64,000 nucleotides of DNA from a bacterium (GCA_023664305.1 JAMPFT010000002.1:146440-210439), one strand, 5' to 3'. Positions 1 through 8,557 are shown, numbered from the stretch's first letter. The notes: a model not told the origin generated them from the sequence alone. A program made the numbers and translations.

Positions 1-1
1 G

Positions 2-319
2 GGAGCCGGAGGGATGGCGCAGTTTGCCGTTTTAAGCGGTACGGACGGACAGTGGAAGGAGGAGTTTATCAGCCTGGATTTCGACCGGGAAAGGATGGTC
101 AGGGAGATGAAAGAATCGGGGCTGTGGGACAGGGCGCCTTACTGGTGCCGGATCACGGAGCGCCTGCTTCTCGGCGGAGAGGGCAAAAAAGAGGTCGGTC
201 ACGGGAAGGTGCTGCAGCGCGCCATGGAGCTTTGCAGGCAGGATACGGGAGCCTGTAACTGGCCGGATGTCCCGGAAAAATATTTGGAGCGGGCTGTCGG
301 GGAGCTTCTCGGGGGATGA
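2..319 (+). CDS. Metallophosphoesterase C-terminal part (5' end outside window)
   Basis: The reading frame is already open at the left edge, so this is the 3' end of a gene that begins upstream. An ATG at 14 lies inside the frame and need not be the start. The visible ~105 residues (aspartate- and arginine-rich, with SLDFDRERMVREMKESGLW and a RAPYW segment) resemble the tail of calcineurin-like metallophosphoesterases common in Lachnospiraceae, but the metal-binding motifs would lie off the window, so the family call is an inference from the tail alone. It is followed by palindromic elements rather than by a co-transcribed gene. Confidence 0.5.
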   Translation, partial: GAGGMAQFAVLSGTDGQWKEEFISLDFDRERMVREMKESGLWDRAPYWCRITERLLLGGEGKKEVGHGKVLQRAMELCRQDTGACNWPDVPEKYLERAVGELLGG

Positions 320-340
320 GGCAATTGTTGTCAGGGAGTT

Positions 341-471
341 CCGGCTGGGCGACAGCCCTTCTGCGGACACGTTTGCACTCGGGACGGCACATAGCGGACG
401 CTAAGCTCGCAAGTACCTCGCTAAGCGCCGATGTGCCTTTACGGTCCGCAGAAGGGCTGTCGCCCGGCCGG
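341..471. repeat. Palindromic element copy 1 with private arms
   Basis: The core (about 361-450) starts GCGGACACGTTTGCACTCGGG and ends TTTACGGTCCGC. The outer arms 341-368 and 444-471 are reverse complements over 28 bp with one mismatch. Inside, GGCACAT pairs with ATGTGCC, and CGC-TAA-GC faces GC-TAA-GCG around a short loop. Other copies lie at 501-597, 8272-8396, 8397-8557 and 32801-32921. No T-run follows the right arm, so it is not an ordinary terminator. Confidence 0.8.
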
Positions 472-500
472 AACGGGTAGCCGTCTGCCGGATATCAGTG

Positions 501-597
501 CTTTTGCGGACACGTTTGCACTCGGGTCGGCACATGGCGGACGCCAGGCTCAAAAAGATCTCGTCAAGCGCGATGAGCCTTTGCGTGTCCGCAGAAG
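501..597. repeat. Palindromic element copy 2 (diverged)
   Basis: Same core as copy 1 (GCGGACACGTTTGCACTCGG at the left, GTGTCCGCAGAAG at the right). Terminal arms pair over about 13 bp with one mismatch, but the long private extension seen in other copies is absent. The inner sequence has changed at several places. Confidence 0.7.
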
Positions 598-703
598 AAC
601 CCCTGTCTGTCCGAATTGCCTTCCGAACTGCTTTCCAAACCGCTGTCCGAACTCCGCGCAGCAACAAATTGTCAGTAAAATCATAAAAAGAATGAAAATA
701 GGA

Positions 704-755
704 TTGACAAATTGCCGATACAAGTATAAACTATAAACAGGTAAAACGTTTAACC
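704..755 (+). promoter_or_regulatory. Promoter and LacI-type operator of the sugar ABC operon
   Basis: TTGACA at 704-709 is followed, about 15-17 bp later, by an AT-rich -10 region (TATAAACT, 725-732). Directly downstream, GTAAAACGTTTAAC (741-754) is a near-perfect palindrome centred on CG, the typical shape of a LacI/GalR operator. Binding there would block transcription start. A LacI-family gene lies at the other end of this locus (5227-6258), which makes it the likely repressor. Confidence 0.6.
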
Positions 756-829
756 AAACTTAAGATCAGAAAATTTGAAGGACAAAGAGCCTTCCGATTT
801 AATAAAATCCAAATAGGAGGAAATGTTTT

Positions 830-2227
830 ATGAAAAAGAGAAGAGCACTTGTATTGGCTCTGGCCGGAGTTCTGTGTCTTAGCACGGCGTGCGGCAAGAC
901 CAAAACTGACTCGCTGGACTGGTGGGATCACTTTGCAAACCTGGAGGAAACCCATCAGGCGCTCTACGACGCTTATGAGCAGGAGACGGGGATTCATGTG
1001 AATTACGAGAACTTTGACGCCGCTTCCTTCAAGGAGGCTTTTGATCTGGCGCTGACCAGTCATCAGGCTCCCGACATCCTGTCCTACGCGTGGGATCAGA
1101 ATAACGCCGTGGCGAAGTACCAGGAGGGAAGCTTCAGCGCTCTGACCGTCAAGAAGGAGGATCTGCCGGAGTATGTGCAGAACACGCTGGTAGAAGGCTA
1201 TACGATGTTTGACGGAAAGGTGTATTCCTTCCCGACCTTTAATATTAACCATCAGGCTCTGCTCTGGTACAATACGGAGATGGTGGATCAGGTGCCCGAG
1301 TCTCTGGCGGATTTTCGGCAGCAGCTGAAGGATCTGACGAACGTGGATGCAAACCAGTACGGTATCGCGCTGCCGTTGACCGACACGGGCCGTATGCACA
1401 ATCTGATCCGGTATATCACGGCTCTGTCCGGAGGAACGGTGGATTTCGATTATACCACAGGTCAGTATGTCTATGATTCCGATCTGCTGAAGGAAGTATT
1501 TCAGTTCTTTGTGGATATCTATGAGGACGGATCCGTACATCCCGCTTCGACCACGCTGAAGACTCGTACCGTGCGTGAGCGCTGGGTGAACAACGAGGCG
1601 GCTTACGCCATCGACGGATGCTGGTATCCCGGCTCCATCAACAGCGCGTTCGGCGCGGAATCCCTGGATAAGCTGGGCGTCAGCGCCATGCCTGTCGTAG
1701 ACCCCAATGTCAGGGGAGTTTACGGTACGGCTCCTCAGACCGGAACCTTTTATGTGACAGGGGACTGCGAGGATACAGAGGCGGCTACGGAGCTTATGTT
1801 AAAGCTGCTGGATGATGATTACGCGATTGCACTGGCCAGCGCGATGGATCAGCCTCCGTTGAATACGGCGGCGATCGAGAAGGCGGACGTAGCGCCGGTA
1901 TATGTGGAGGGCTGTAATATCATGGCATCCCAGGTGAGCTATTATCCGGAGCCCCAGGTGCGCAATCCCAACGTGGCCGAAGTGTATACGGAGCTGATTG
2001 AGATCAAGCCCAACATCGGCGATATCTATGTAGGCTATGTGACGGGAACGGTCAGCGACTGGAAGGCTGCCCTGGACGAGTACAACCGGCTGATGAACGA
2101 AGAGCTGGACCGTGCGATCAAGGCATGTCAGGACAGGGGCGTAGAGGTATCCCGGGACGACTGGATTTTCCCGAACTTTGTACTGGGAGAAAGCTATACG
2201 TCGGATAAGTACGCAGAGCTGAAATAA
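830..2227 (+). CDS. Sugar ABC transporter substrate-binding lipoprotein
   Basis: Extracellular solute-binding protein of family 1 (CUT1 type), 465 residues. The N-terminus is a lipoprotein signal: basic MKKRR, a hydrophobic stretch, then the lipobox LSTAC with the lipidated Cys at residue 21. The mature protein would be anchored outside the membrane and hand a sugar or oligosaccharide to the permeases that follow. AGGAGG sits 8 bases before the ATG. First gene of an operon with two permeases and a HAD phosphatase; no ATPase gene is present, as is usual for CUT1 systems that share an MsmX-like ATPase. The substrate cannot be read from the sequence. Confidence 0.9.
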   Translation: MKKRRALVLALAGVLCLSTACGKTKTDSLDWWDHFANLEETHQALYDAYEQETGIHVNYENFDAASFKEAFDLALTSHQAPDILSYAWDQNNAVAKYQEGSFSALTVKKEDLPEYVQNTLVEGYTMFDGKVYSFPTFNINHQALLWYNTEMVDQVPESLADFRQQLKDLTNVDANQYGIALPLTDTGRMHNLIRYITALSGGTVDFDYTTGQYVYDSDLLKEVFQFFVDIYEDGSVHPASTTLKTRTVRERWVNNEAAYAIDGCWYPGSINSAFGAESLDKLGVSAMPVVDPNVRGVYGTAPQTGTFYVTGDCEDTEAATELMLKLLDDDYAIALASAMDQPPLNTAAIEKADVAPVYVEGCNIMASQVSYYPEPQVRNPNVAEVYTELIEIKPNIGDIYVGYVTGTVSDWKAALDEYNRLMNEELDRAIKACQDRGVEVSRDDWIFPNFVLGESYTSDKYAELK

Positions 2228-2277
2228 GTTTACATCGGCATGACAAAAGTATGAAAAATCAATAGAAAAGAAAAGGC

Positions 2278-2342
2278 TGCGGAAGGCTTCAGGGCCTTCC
2301 GCATTGTAAAAGAAGACTCCCTGCGGCGGGTATCGCCGCAGG
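2278..2342 (+). promoter_or_regulatory. Two stable hairpins between binding protein and permease genes
   Basis: TGCGGAAGGC (2278-2287) pairs with GCCTTCCGCA (2294-2303), and CCTGCGGCG (2320-2328) pairs with CGCCGCAGG (2334-2342). Neither is followed by a real T-run. Such hairpins after a binding-protein gene usually protect the upstream mRNA or reduce read-through, giving more binding protein than permease; that role is inferred here. Confidence 0.55.
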
Positions 2343-2366
2343 CATAAAAGAAAGTGGGATGGAAGG

Positions 2367-3287
2367 ATGAGGAGACAGCGCTCGCTTCAACGCAGCAGGA
2401 CGCCCTACGGATGGATTTATCTGTTTTTGGCGCCGACATTGATTCTGTTTACGATGTATACCCTGTATCCGATCGGGGCTACGGTCTGGTATTCCCTGAC
2501 GAATATGAGGAGCTTTACCGGCAGAAATATACAGTTTATCGGGCTGGCAAACTATGTGGCGCTGTTCAAGGATAAGCAGTTTCTGAACAGCCTGTATGTG
2601 ACGGGAAAATTTCTGCTGGCGGTGGTGCCGGCGCGATTCCTGCTGTCGCTGGGGCTGGCTCTTCTGCTGAACTGGAAGCGCTGCAAGGGCAAGACCTTCT
2701 TCCGAACCATGTTTTTCCTGCCGGTTCTGACGACCTCCGCGGTGATCGGCGTGGTCTTTATTATGATTCTGGATCCCACGATGGGGCCGATCAACGCGGT
2801 GATGAAGCAGCTTGGGCTGACGGAATGGGCAACCCTGTCCCTGTTGGGAAACGCCTCTACCGCGCTGAACACGGCCGGGGTAATCTGGGTGTGGAAATGG
2901 CTTGGAAACTCGCTGATCTACTGGATTGCCTCCCTGCAGAGTATTCCGGAGGAGCTGTATGAGGCGGCGAAGATCGACGGGGCCAGCGCATGGCAGATGT
3001 TTAAGAGTATCATGGTTCCGCTGTTGATGCCCTTTGCGGCGATCATCCTCGTCCTGACGGTCAGCGACGCGATCCGTGTGTTTAACCTGATGCTGACGTT
3101 GACCAACGGAGGACCTTATTATACGACGGAGACGGTGGAGGTCTTTATTTACCGGCACGCGTTCCAGGCGACGTCGCCGCGTATGGGCTACGCTTCCGCC
3201 GCAGCGACGGTGTTCGGGCTGTTCTTCATGGTGATCGTAATCGTGCAGCGCGGTGTGAAGGCTGTTTTTGAGAAAGTGGGGAAGTAG
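2367..3287 (+). CDS. Sugar ABC transporter permease (MalF-type)
   Basis: Inner-membrane permease, 306 residues with about six hydrophobic segments. The cytoplasmic EAA loop, which docks the ATPase, reads EELYEAAKIDGASAWQMF. It follows the binding-protein gene after a 139-bp gap holding two hairpins, and ends 3 bp before the second permease. The ribosome-binding site is weak (GGATGGAAGG just before the ATG), which fits lower expression than the binding protein. Confidence 0.9.
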   Translation: MRRQRSLQRSRTPYGWIYLFLAPTLILFTMYTLYPIGATVWYSLTNMRSFTGRNIQFIGLANYVALFKDKQFLNSLYVTGKFLLAVVPARFLLSLGLALLLNWKRCKGKTFFRTMFFLPVLTTSAVIGVVFIMILDPTMGPINAVMKQLGLTEWATLSLLGNASTALNTAGVIWVWKWLGNSLIYWIASLQSIPEELYEAAKIDGASAWQMFKSIMVPLLMPFAAIILVLTVSDAIRVFNLMLTLTNGGPYYTTETVEVFIYRHAFQATSPRMGYASAAATVFGLFFMVIVIVQRGVKAVFEKVGK

Positions 3288-3290
3288 GAG

Positions 3291-4145
3291 ATGGAAGGGA
3301 AAAAACCGATGAACCGAAGACGCGTAAGACCCGGGGACTGGATTATCTTTCTTCTGCTGCTGGCGCTGGGAATTGTCTGGGTCTATCCCTTTATCTGGAT
3401 GATCTCCGGTTCCTTTAAGACGAATCTGGAAATCCTGAATAAGGGGCTGAACCTGATTCCGGACGCGCTGAATTTTGCCGCCTATGGGCGGGCCTGGAAG
3501 GACGCGCACTTTGATACTTATTTTCTGAACTCGGTTATCACGACCTCCGCCACGGTTCTGATCGTAGTGATCCGCTGCGCTCTGGCGGGGTATGTGCTGG
3601 CGATGTATGATTTCCGCGGTAAAAAGCTGATTATGATGGTGCTTTTGGTGACCTTCTTCGTGCCGACCGGTACGACGCTGATCCCGACCGTATCCCTCAG
3701 CAACTCGCTGGGGCTGCTGAATACGCGGACGGGACTGATTCTGGCGTTAGCCGGAGGGGGACAGGTCGCCTCGATTTTCCTGTACAAGGGCTTCTTTGAG
3801 CAGACGCCCCGGGAGCTGATGGAGGCGGCGCAGATCGACGGCGCGGGCTTCCTGCAGGTGTTCCTGTCCGTGATGCTGCCGCTGACGGGGCCGGTTACGG
3901 CGACGACCGTTGTCATGACCTTTATGGGAGCCTGGAATAATTTCATGCTGCCGCTGGTATTTACCTTTTCCAATACCGGCCTGAGAACGCTTCCGGTAGG
4001 GATGATGGTCTTTTCCAGAGGCGATATGGTGGACTATGCCGGGCAGTGCGCCGCGGCGATCCTGTCGATCGCGCCGATTGTCGTGCTGTATGTATTCTGC
4101 CAGAAATACTTTGTGTCCGGTATCGCGGGCGCGATCAAGTCCTGA
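3291..4145 (+). CDS. Sugar ABC transporter permease (MalG-type)
   Basis: Second CUT1 permease subunit, 284 residues with six predicted membrane segments. The EAA loop reads RELMEAAQIDGAGFLQVF. It would form the channel heterodimer with the preceding permease. A second ATG lies at 3309 (MNRRRV). Followed after 24 bp by the HAD phosphatase gene in the same orientation. Confidence 0.9.
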   Translation: MEGKKPMNRRRVRPGDWIIFLLLLALGIVWVYPFIWMISGSFKTNLEILNKGLNLIPDALNFAAYGRAWKDAHFDTYFLNSVITTSATVLIVVIRCALAGYVLAMYDFRGKKLIMMVLLVTFFVPTGTTLIPTVSLSNSLGLLNTRTGLILALAGGGQVASIFLYKGFFEQTPRELMEAAQIDGAGFLQVFLSVMLPLTGPVTATTVVMTFMGAWNNFMLPLVFTFSNTGLRTLPVGMMVFSRGDMVDYAGQCAAAILSIAPIVVLYVFCQKYFVSGIAGAIKS

Positions 4146-4169
4146 GGGGGCGCGACAGGGAGGAAGAAT

Positions 4170-5024
4170 ATGGAAAAACTGGTTTACAACCATGAGATTA
4201 AGATGATCGTGACGGACCTGGACGGCACGCTATTGTACAATGAGTCGCAGTTGACGGAGCGGACGCGGAAGATTCTGGAGCTGGCGGATGTGATGGGGGT
4301 TCTTGTGGTCGTGGCTACGGGACGGAGCGTCTGCCAGCTGCCGGAGGCGGTTCTGGATACGAAGGGAATCCGTTTTATCATCACATCCAACGGGGCGGTG
4401 GCCATTGATCTTCGGGAGAACAGGAAGATCATGCGGATGATGATCAGTCATGAAAACGCGCTGAGGACGCTGGATATCATCAACGGGATCGAGCTTCCCC
4501 ATCGCTTCGAAATCAATCTGGACGATCATATTTTCTCGGAAAAATATTATCTGGAGCACATCGATGAAATGGAGCCGGAGCTGGCCCGGAAGGGCTGGTA
4601 CGATCCTCATCTCGTCCCCATCGACGACGCCAGAGAATTTCTGGAGGACGGACGTAAGGAGGTAGAAAAATTCAATATCTTTTTTCGGACGGTGGAGGAG
4701 CGGAATCAGGGAATCGAGATGCTGAAGCAATACCCGTTTCTGGCAATCTCCTATTCGTTGGAGAAGAATATCGAGGTCAACGACTGCAGGGCGGACAAGG
4801 GAAGCGCCATAGAGCTTCTGGCGAAATCACTGAATATCCGGAAGGAGAATATCATCGGTTTCGGGGACGGTACGAATGATATTTCCCTGTTAAGCGCCGC
4901 AGGGCTTGCCGTGGCTACGGACAATGCGGCGAAGGAGGTCAAGGAAATCGCCGACTATGTGACGCTGAGCAACAGACAGGACGGCGTGGCCGAGGTGCTG
5001 GAGAGGCTGATAACGACAGACTGA
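4170..5024 (+). CDS. Cof-type HAD hydrolase
   Basis: HAD-superfamily phosphatase of the IIB (Cof) type, 284 residues. The nucleophile motif DLDGTLLYNE lies near residue 16-25 and the C-terminal Mg2+-binding motif is GFGDGTNDISLLSAAG. The cap domain lies between. These enzymes typically act on sugar phosphates or phosphorylated cofactors. Its position at the end of a sugar-import operon suggests a sugar phosphate, but this is an inference. GGGAGGAAG precedes the ATG. Confidence 0.85.
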   Translation: MEKLVYNHEIKMIVTDLDGTLLYNESQLTERTRKILELADVMGVLVVVATGRSVCQLPEAVLDTKGIRFIITSNGAVAIDLRENRKIMRMMISHENALRTLDIINGIELPHRFEINLDDHIFSEKYYLEHIDEMEPELARKGWYDPHLVPIDDAREFLEDGRKEVEKFNIFFRTVEERNQGIEMLKQYPFLAISYSLEKNIEVNDCRADKGSAIELLAKSLNIRKENIIGFGDGTNDISLLSAAGLAVATDNAAKEVKEIADYVTLSNRQDGVAEVLERLITTD

Positions 5025-5083
5025 AAACCGGATCCTGCGTAAGGCCTTTGGGATGCGCAGAGAGAATCTGTGAGAAAATGCAA

Positions 5084-5134
5084 AGAGAGACTGTTGCAAA
5101 ACGGGGCGGACACGATTGTGTCTGCTCTCTTTTT
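5084..5134. terminator. Probable terminator between converging genes
   Basis: GCGGACAC (5106-5113) pairs with GTGTCTGC (5118-5125), inside an outer AGAGAG/CTCTCT pairing, followed by TTTTT on the plus strand. It lies between the HAD gene and the converging LacI gene. Confidence 0.6.
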
Positions 5135-5226
5135 GATGGGAGTCATTCCGGTTTGACGAATGTTTTGAGGTGAAAGCTTCTGCCGCCGCAATGGGGAGGA
5201 AGCCGTCAACAGCGGCAGACGTTAGT

Positions 5227-6258
5227 CTACAGGGAACGGACGGAAGCCCTCTCGTGCAGGCCGCAGTCCAGAATATATTGAGGATTTTGAGGCTTTTCGG
5301 CATGGTGGTACAGCGCCTGCGCCGCCGTGTAGCCGATCTCGTGCAGCGGCAGGGAGACGGAGGTCAAAGGCGGTATCGTATAGCTGGAGAAGGGCAGATT
5401 GCCGAAGCCGATCACGGAAAGATCCTCCGGGATCCGCAGCCCTGTCTGCGAGGCATACCGATAGACGCCGTATGCCATAATGTCATTCAGGGTGAGGATG
5501 GCAGTGGGGGGATCCGGGAGAGTCAGCAGCCTTTTTGCGTGGTACGCGCCGCTTTCCATCTCCAGATTGCCGTAGCGGACATAGTCGCTGCAGAAAGGCA
5601 GCCCTTCGTCCTCCAGAGCCGCACGGTAGCCCGCAATCTGATTGTCCGAGACCATCGTATTGGCGGGGCCGCAGATCAGGCCTATTTTCCGGTGGTTTTT
5701 CTTCAGGAGATACCGGGCGGCCGTCAGCGCGCCCTGATAATCATTGTAGGTGACATAAGGAACCTCTTTTGCGTTGTAGCAGTAGACATATACCACGGGA
5801 AGCCGAAGCTCCCGGATCAGGGGCAGAAGCTCGATATTTCGCTTGTAGATACCGATGTAAATCAGTCCGTCCACACAGGCAGAGGACAGGGCGAGAATGT
5901 TTTTGGTCAAAATATCGTTATACTGCTCCAGCAGGTAAAAATGGTCGTGAACTTTATTGTCGATACGGAGGTTATACAGGGAGATAGAGTAGCCGTGGGC
6001 TTCGCAAAAATCGTTGATGCCGTCTACGATAGCGGGGGTGTCGAATGCGGTGATATCCTCCGCGATTACGCCAAAGGTATTGGTCTGACTGGTTTTGAGG
6101 CTCTTTGCCATCTTGTTGGGAACATAATTGAGAGCCGCCACGGTATTGAGTACCCGATCTCTGGTTGCGTCGCCCACGCGGCCCGTGTGATTTAAAACAT
6201 TGGATACCGTCCCGATGGAGACGCCGGCGCTGCGGGCAATATCGTGAAGTGTCACCAT
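5227..6258 (-). CDS. LacI-family transcriptional repressor
   Basis: 343 residues. The N-terminal helix-turn-helix and hinge are canonical (VTLHDIARSAGVSIGTVSNV, then the LNY-VPN-AKSLKT region). The rest is a periplasmic-binding-protein-like ligand domain. It converges on the sugar ABC operon, whose promoter carries a CG-centred palindrome, so it most likely represses that operon until a sugar binds. Its own promoter is visible on the minus strand: TATTAT at 6291-6286 with a TTGCAC-type -35 at 6314-6309 (17-bp spacer). AGGAGG precedes the start. Confidence 0.9.
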   Translation of the reverse strand: MVTLHDIARSAGVSIGTVSNVLNHTGRVGDATRDRVLNTVAALNYVPNKMAKSLKTSQTNTFGVIAEDITAFDTPAIVDGINDFCEAHGYSISLYNLRIDNKVHDHFYLLEQYNDILTKNILALSSACVDGLIYIGIYKRNIELLPLIRELRLPVVYVYCYNAKEVPYVTYNDYQGALTAARYLLKKNHRKIGLICGPANTMVSDNQIAGYRAALEDEGLPFCSDYVRYGNLEMESGAYHAKRLLTLPDPPTAILTLNDIMAYGVYRYASQTGLRIPEDLSVIGFGNLPFSSYTIPPLTSVSLPLHEIGYTAAQALYHHAEKPQNPQYILDCGLHERASVRSL

Positions 6259-6435
6259 GCTCGTTTCCTCCTGCGCTTTTATTAGATAATATCATAAAAA
6301 GGGAAAATGTGCAATCAATACGAGAGAAAGCTTCAGCGATTGGTAACATTTTGCGGGGGATTTCGTGACAACTGTCAAAGGTTTTGGAAAAATGAGTCGA
6401 AATAAAAGGTAGCGGTATTTTGTTTGGGCATAGAT

Positions 6436-6486
6436 GACCGAATGTGTTGAGGAAGGAACTTGAGTCAACATATCCGGTCTTTTTTT
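6436..6486 (+). terminator. Intrinsic terminator / possible attenuator before the LytTR gene
   Basis: GACCG then AATGTGTTGA (6436-6450) pairs with TCAACATAT then CGGTC (6465-6479), followed by a run of eight T. No gene on the plus strand precedes it, so it ends a short transcript of unknown nature or attenuates transcription into the LytTR gene. The stretch 6315-6435 shows no coding sequence. Confidence 0.6.
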
Positions 6487-6494
6487 GGGAAAGC

Positions 6495-6676
6495 TTGGGA
6501 GTAAACTTCCAATGTCAGACCTGTCGGTCTGTCAACATAGGGCAAATATTGATTGATGTGCGCCGGAGCGCGCAAAGGGGTATAAGCTTGGAAGCAAACT
6601 TCCAAATATTGAATTGGCGCCAAAGAGGGGTGTTTACGCATCCTCTTATGAAGCGGTCAGGGGGTGTATAAGCATG
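6495..6676 (+). promoter_or_regulatory. Repeated leader: TTGGAAG palindromes and hairpin-RBS modules
   Basis: TTGGGAG-TAAA-CTTCCAA lies at 6495-6512 and TTGGAAG-CAAA-CTTCCAA at 6588-6605. CAAATATTGA occurs at 6543 and 6603, followed each time by a GC hairpin (around 6559-6573 and near GGCGCC at 6615-6620) and a GGGGTATAAGC-like or GGGGTGTTTACGC stretch. A third, diverged unit ends in GGGGGTGTATAAGC just before the ATG at 6674. The same module, in one copy, precedes the lipoprotein gene at 39049. Function unknown. Confidence 0.6.
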
Positions 6677-7390
6677 AAAATTGCAGTTTGCGACGGTGAG
6701 AAGGAAGCGTGTGCGGAATTGAGACGTCTGATCCGCAGGGAAAGATCGGATGCGGAGGTGGTATGCTTTTGCTCCGGCAGGCAGCTTTTAACGTCAAGGC
6801 AACGCTTTCCGATTGTGTTTATGGACGTCCGTATGGAGGGCGAGAGCGGGATCGAGACGGCGAAGGCGCTGCGGAGGAAGGATGAGACGGCAGTGCTGAT
6901 CTTTGTGACCGCGCTGAAGGAATATGTGTTTGAAGCCTTTGACGTGTCGGCCTTTCACTATCTGCTGAAGCCGGTGTCGGAGGACAAGTTCCGGAAGGTA
7001 TTTGCAAAGGCATGGGAAGAGGCGGTCAGGCGGGAACAAAAGAGCGGAGAACAGATCTTTTTTCGGACGAAAAGCAGAAATATTACCGTTCCAAAAGGAG
7101 ATATTCTGTATGTGGAAAGCCGGGGGCGGAAGGTGGATATCCATACCCCGCGGGAATGCGTGACGGTCTACGCCACCATGAACAGTCTGGCGGAGCAGCT
7201 GGGAAGCGGCTTTTACAGGTGTCACAGGGGATATCTTGTCAATCTGGCCCGCGTGGCGGAGTATGAGACAAACAAAATCCTGCTGGAGAACGGAGAGACC
7301 GTTTTGATGGCAAGGGAAAAGTATACGGAATTTGACAGGACTTATATAGAGTACCTGAAGAGCGAAGGCAAGGTGCGGATTATACTGTAG
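6674..7390 (+). CDS. LytTR-family response regulator (orphan)
   Basis: 238 residues from the ATG at 6674, which has GGGGGTGTATAAGC in front. The receiver domain has the acidic start (VCDGEKE), the phospho-acceptor Asp in FMDVRMEGESG and the conserved Lys in YLLKPVSED. The C-terminal half is a LytTR DNA-binding domain (FYRCHRGYLVNL is typical). No histidine kinase lies beside it, so its partner is elsewhere or it acts alone. The unusual repeated leader upstream is shared with the lipoprotein gene at 39049, which may mean co-regulation. Confidence 0.88.
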   Translation: MKIAVCDGEKEACAELRRLIRRERSDAEVVCFCSGRQLLTSRQRFPIVFMDVRMEGESGIETAKALRRKDETAVLIFVTALKEYVFEAFDVSAFHYLLKPVSEDKFRKVFAKAWEEAVRREQKSGEQIFFRTKSRNITVPKGDILYVESRGRKVDIHTPRECVTVYATMNSLAEQLGSGFYRCHRGYLVNLARVAEYETNKILLENGETVLMAREKYTEFDRTYIEYLKSEGKVRIIL

Positions 7391-7393
7391 AAG

Positions 7394-7556
7394 ATGACAG
7401 GGAAAAGGGGCGGCTGAGGCGTGGCGCAGAGAGTGACAGGAAAAGGGGCGGCTGAGGCGTGGCGCAGAGAGTGACAGGGAAAAGGAGCGGTTGAGGAGTG
7501 GCGCAGAGAGTGACAGGGAAAAGGGGCGGCTGAGGCGTGCCGTAGAGAGTGACAGA
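7394..7556. repeat. Minisatellite, ~39-bp unit, about 4 copies
   Basis: Units begin GTGACAGGGAAAAGG and contain GCGGCTGAGGCGTGGCGCAGAG, with small differences between copies (GGAGCGGTTGAGGAG in the third). The array fills the gap after the LytTR gene. The open frames across it on both strands are low-complexity by-products of the repeat. Confidence 0.85.
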
Positions 7557-7594
7557 AGGAACGGGCTGCAAAAGCATGCCGTAAGAGCAGACGG

Positions 7595-7623
7595 GGGCAG
7601 GCGGGAGTTTTCCCGGCCTGCCC
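7595..7623. terminator. GC-rich hairpin between converging genes
   Basis: GGGGCAGGC-GGGA and TCCCG-GCCTGCCCC form a stem around TTT. It lies directly after the minisatellite and before the nitroreductase stop codon, and probably ends transcription in one or both directions. There is no long T-run. Confidence 0.45.
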
Positions 7624-7634
7624 CGCCAAAATCC

Positions 7635-8165
7635 TTACAGACAGGTGACCTGCGCGGCAGCGTCATAGGTGTGAGGTTCCTTTGTCACAGCCTTATGGCC
7701 GAAAGCAATGGCGATCTTGTATTCAAAACGGGGAGGGAGCTTCAGGGCGTCGGCGAAGTATTCCTTTTTTTCGCCGTTGATCGCGTCCAGGATACAGCCG
7801 ATAATCAGGCTGCCCAGACCCAGCTCCTGCGCTGCGAGGGCCATGTTTTCCACGGCGATACCGGCGTCCAGGGTTCCCCATTTGAACGTGGCGTCGGCGC
7901 TGATGATGACTACGACGGGCGCTTCATAGTAAAAATTGTGAGGCGGTTCGGAAATTCCGCGCAGACGGTTTTTCTCCTCCTCCAGCTCCTGCAGGACGGG
8001 ATGATCTCCTTTTAACACGGTGAAGTGAATTTCCTGCTTGTTGGCGGCGGTGGGAGCCTGAAGCCCTGCGCTGATTAAGGTGTTAAGCTCTGTCTCCGTC
8101 AGCGCTTCCGGGGTATAACCTCTTGTAGAACTGCGTTCTCTGATGCTTTCAAGGGTGCTGCTCAT
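7635..8165 (-). CDS. Nitroreductase-family protein
   Basis: 176 residues with the nitroreductase fold: the N-terminal RERSSTRGYTPEAL helix start (FMN phosphate contact Arg/Ser-Thr-Arg), APTAANKQ, and the C-terminal AQELGLGSLIIG segment. These are flavin-dependent NAD(P)H oxidoreductases; the natural substrate cannot be told. GGAGGAAACCACAAC precedes the ATG. A minus-strand promoter is visible at 8255-8227. Confidence 0.88.
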   Translation of the reverse strand: MSSTLESIRERSSTRGYTPEALTETELNTLISAGLQAPTAANKQEIHFTVLKGDHPVLQELEEEKNRLRGISEPPHNFYYEAPVVVIISADATFKWGTLDAGIAVENMALAAQELGLGSLIIGCILDAINGEKKEYFADALKLPPRFEYKIAIAFGHKAVTKEPHTYDAAAQVTCL

Positions 8166-8226
8166 GTTGTGGTTTCCTCCTGATTCCTGATTTTTTCAGC
8201 TGTCTCAGCTGCTTTTGCATATTGTT

Positions 8227-8255
8227 ATTATAACGCCGGAGGGGAAAAAGAACAA
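8227..8255 (-). promoter_or_regulatory. Promoter of the nitroreductase gene
   Basis: On the minus strand, TTGTTC (8255-8250) and a perfect TATAAT (8232-8227) are separated by 17 bp, about 60 bp before the start codon. Palindromic element copy 3 begins right upstream of it at 8272. Confidence 0.65.
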
Positions 8256-8271
8256 GGGAAACTGTTGGTTC

Positions 8272-8396
8272 GGCCGGGCTTAGGTTTTCTGCGGACACGT
8301 TTGCACTCGGGTCGGCACATAGCGGACGCTAAGCTCGAAAGGACCTCGCTAAGCGCCGATGTGCCTTTACGGTCCGCCGAAAACCTAAGCCCGGCC
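8272..8396. repeat. Palindromic element copy 3 with private arms
   Basis: Arms 8272-8296 and 8372-8396 pair over 25 bp with one mismatch. The outer part (GGCCGGGCTTAGGTTTTC on the left) is unlike the outer arms of copies 1 and 6, while the core is nearly identical to theirs. Confidence 0.8.
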
Positions 8397-8557
8397 AAAG
8401 TGACACGTTTGTACACAAAGACGGCACATAGCGGACGCTAAGCTCGAAAGGACCTCGCCAAGCGCCGATATGCCTTTACGGTCCGCCGAAAACCTAAGTC
8501 CGGCCAAGGTGACACGTTTGTACACAAAGTCGGCACATAGCGGACGTATAGAGGATT
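8397..8557. repeat. Tandem partial copies 4 and 5 of the palindromic element
   Basis: The block from GGTCCGCCGAAAACC (8371) recurs at 8480, a period of 109 bp. The internal copies carry GTTTGTACACAAAG in place of GTTTGCACTCGGG. The last copy stops after GCGGACG near 8547. The sequence up to 8650 has no gene. Confidence 0.75.

Noticed and set aside
341-471. Reading the palindromic element as an ordinary intrinsic terminator
   Set aside because: No copy has a T-run after the right arm, the stem is far too long, and the core is conserved between copies.
2289-3509. Minus-strand open frame of 406 codons over the permease genes
   Set aside because: Arg/His/Gln-rich shadow of the permease genes with no domain and no start signal.
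7394-7556. Possible CRISPR array
   Set aside because: The units follow each other directly without unique spacers, and there are no cas genes. It is a minisatellite; the same applies to 13627-13786, 58703-58890 and 60702-60864.
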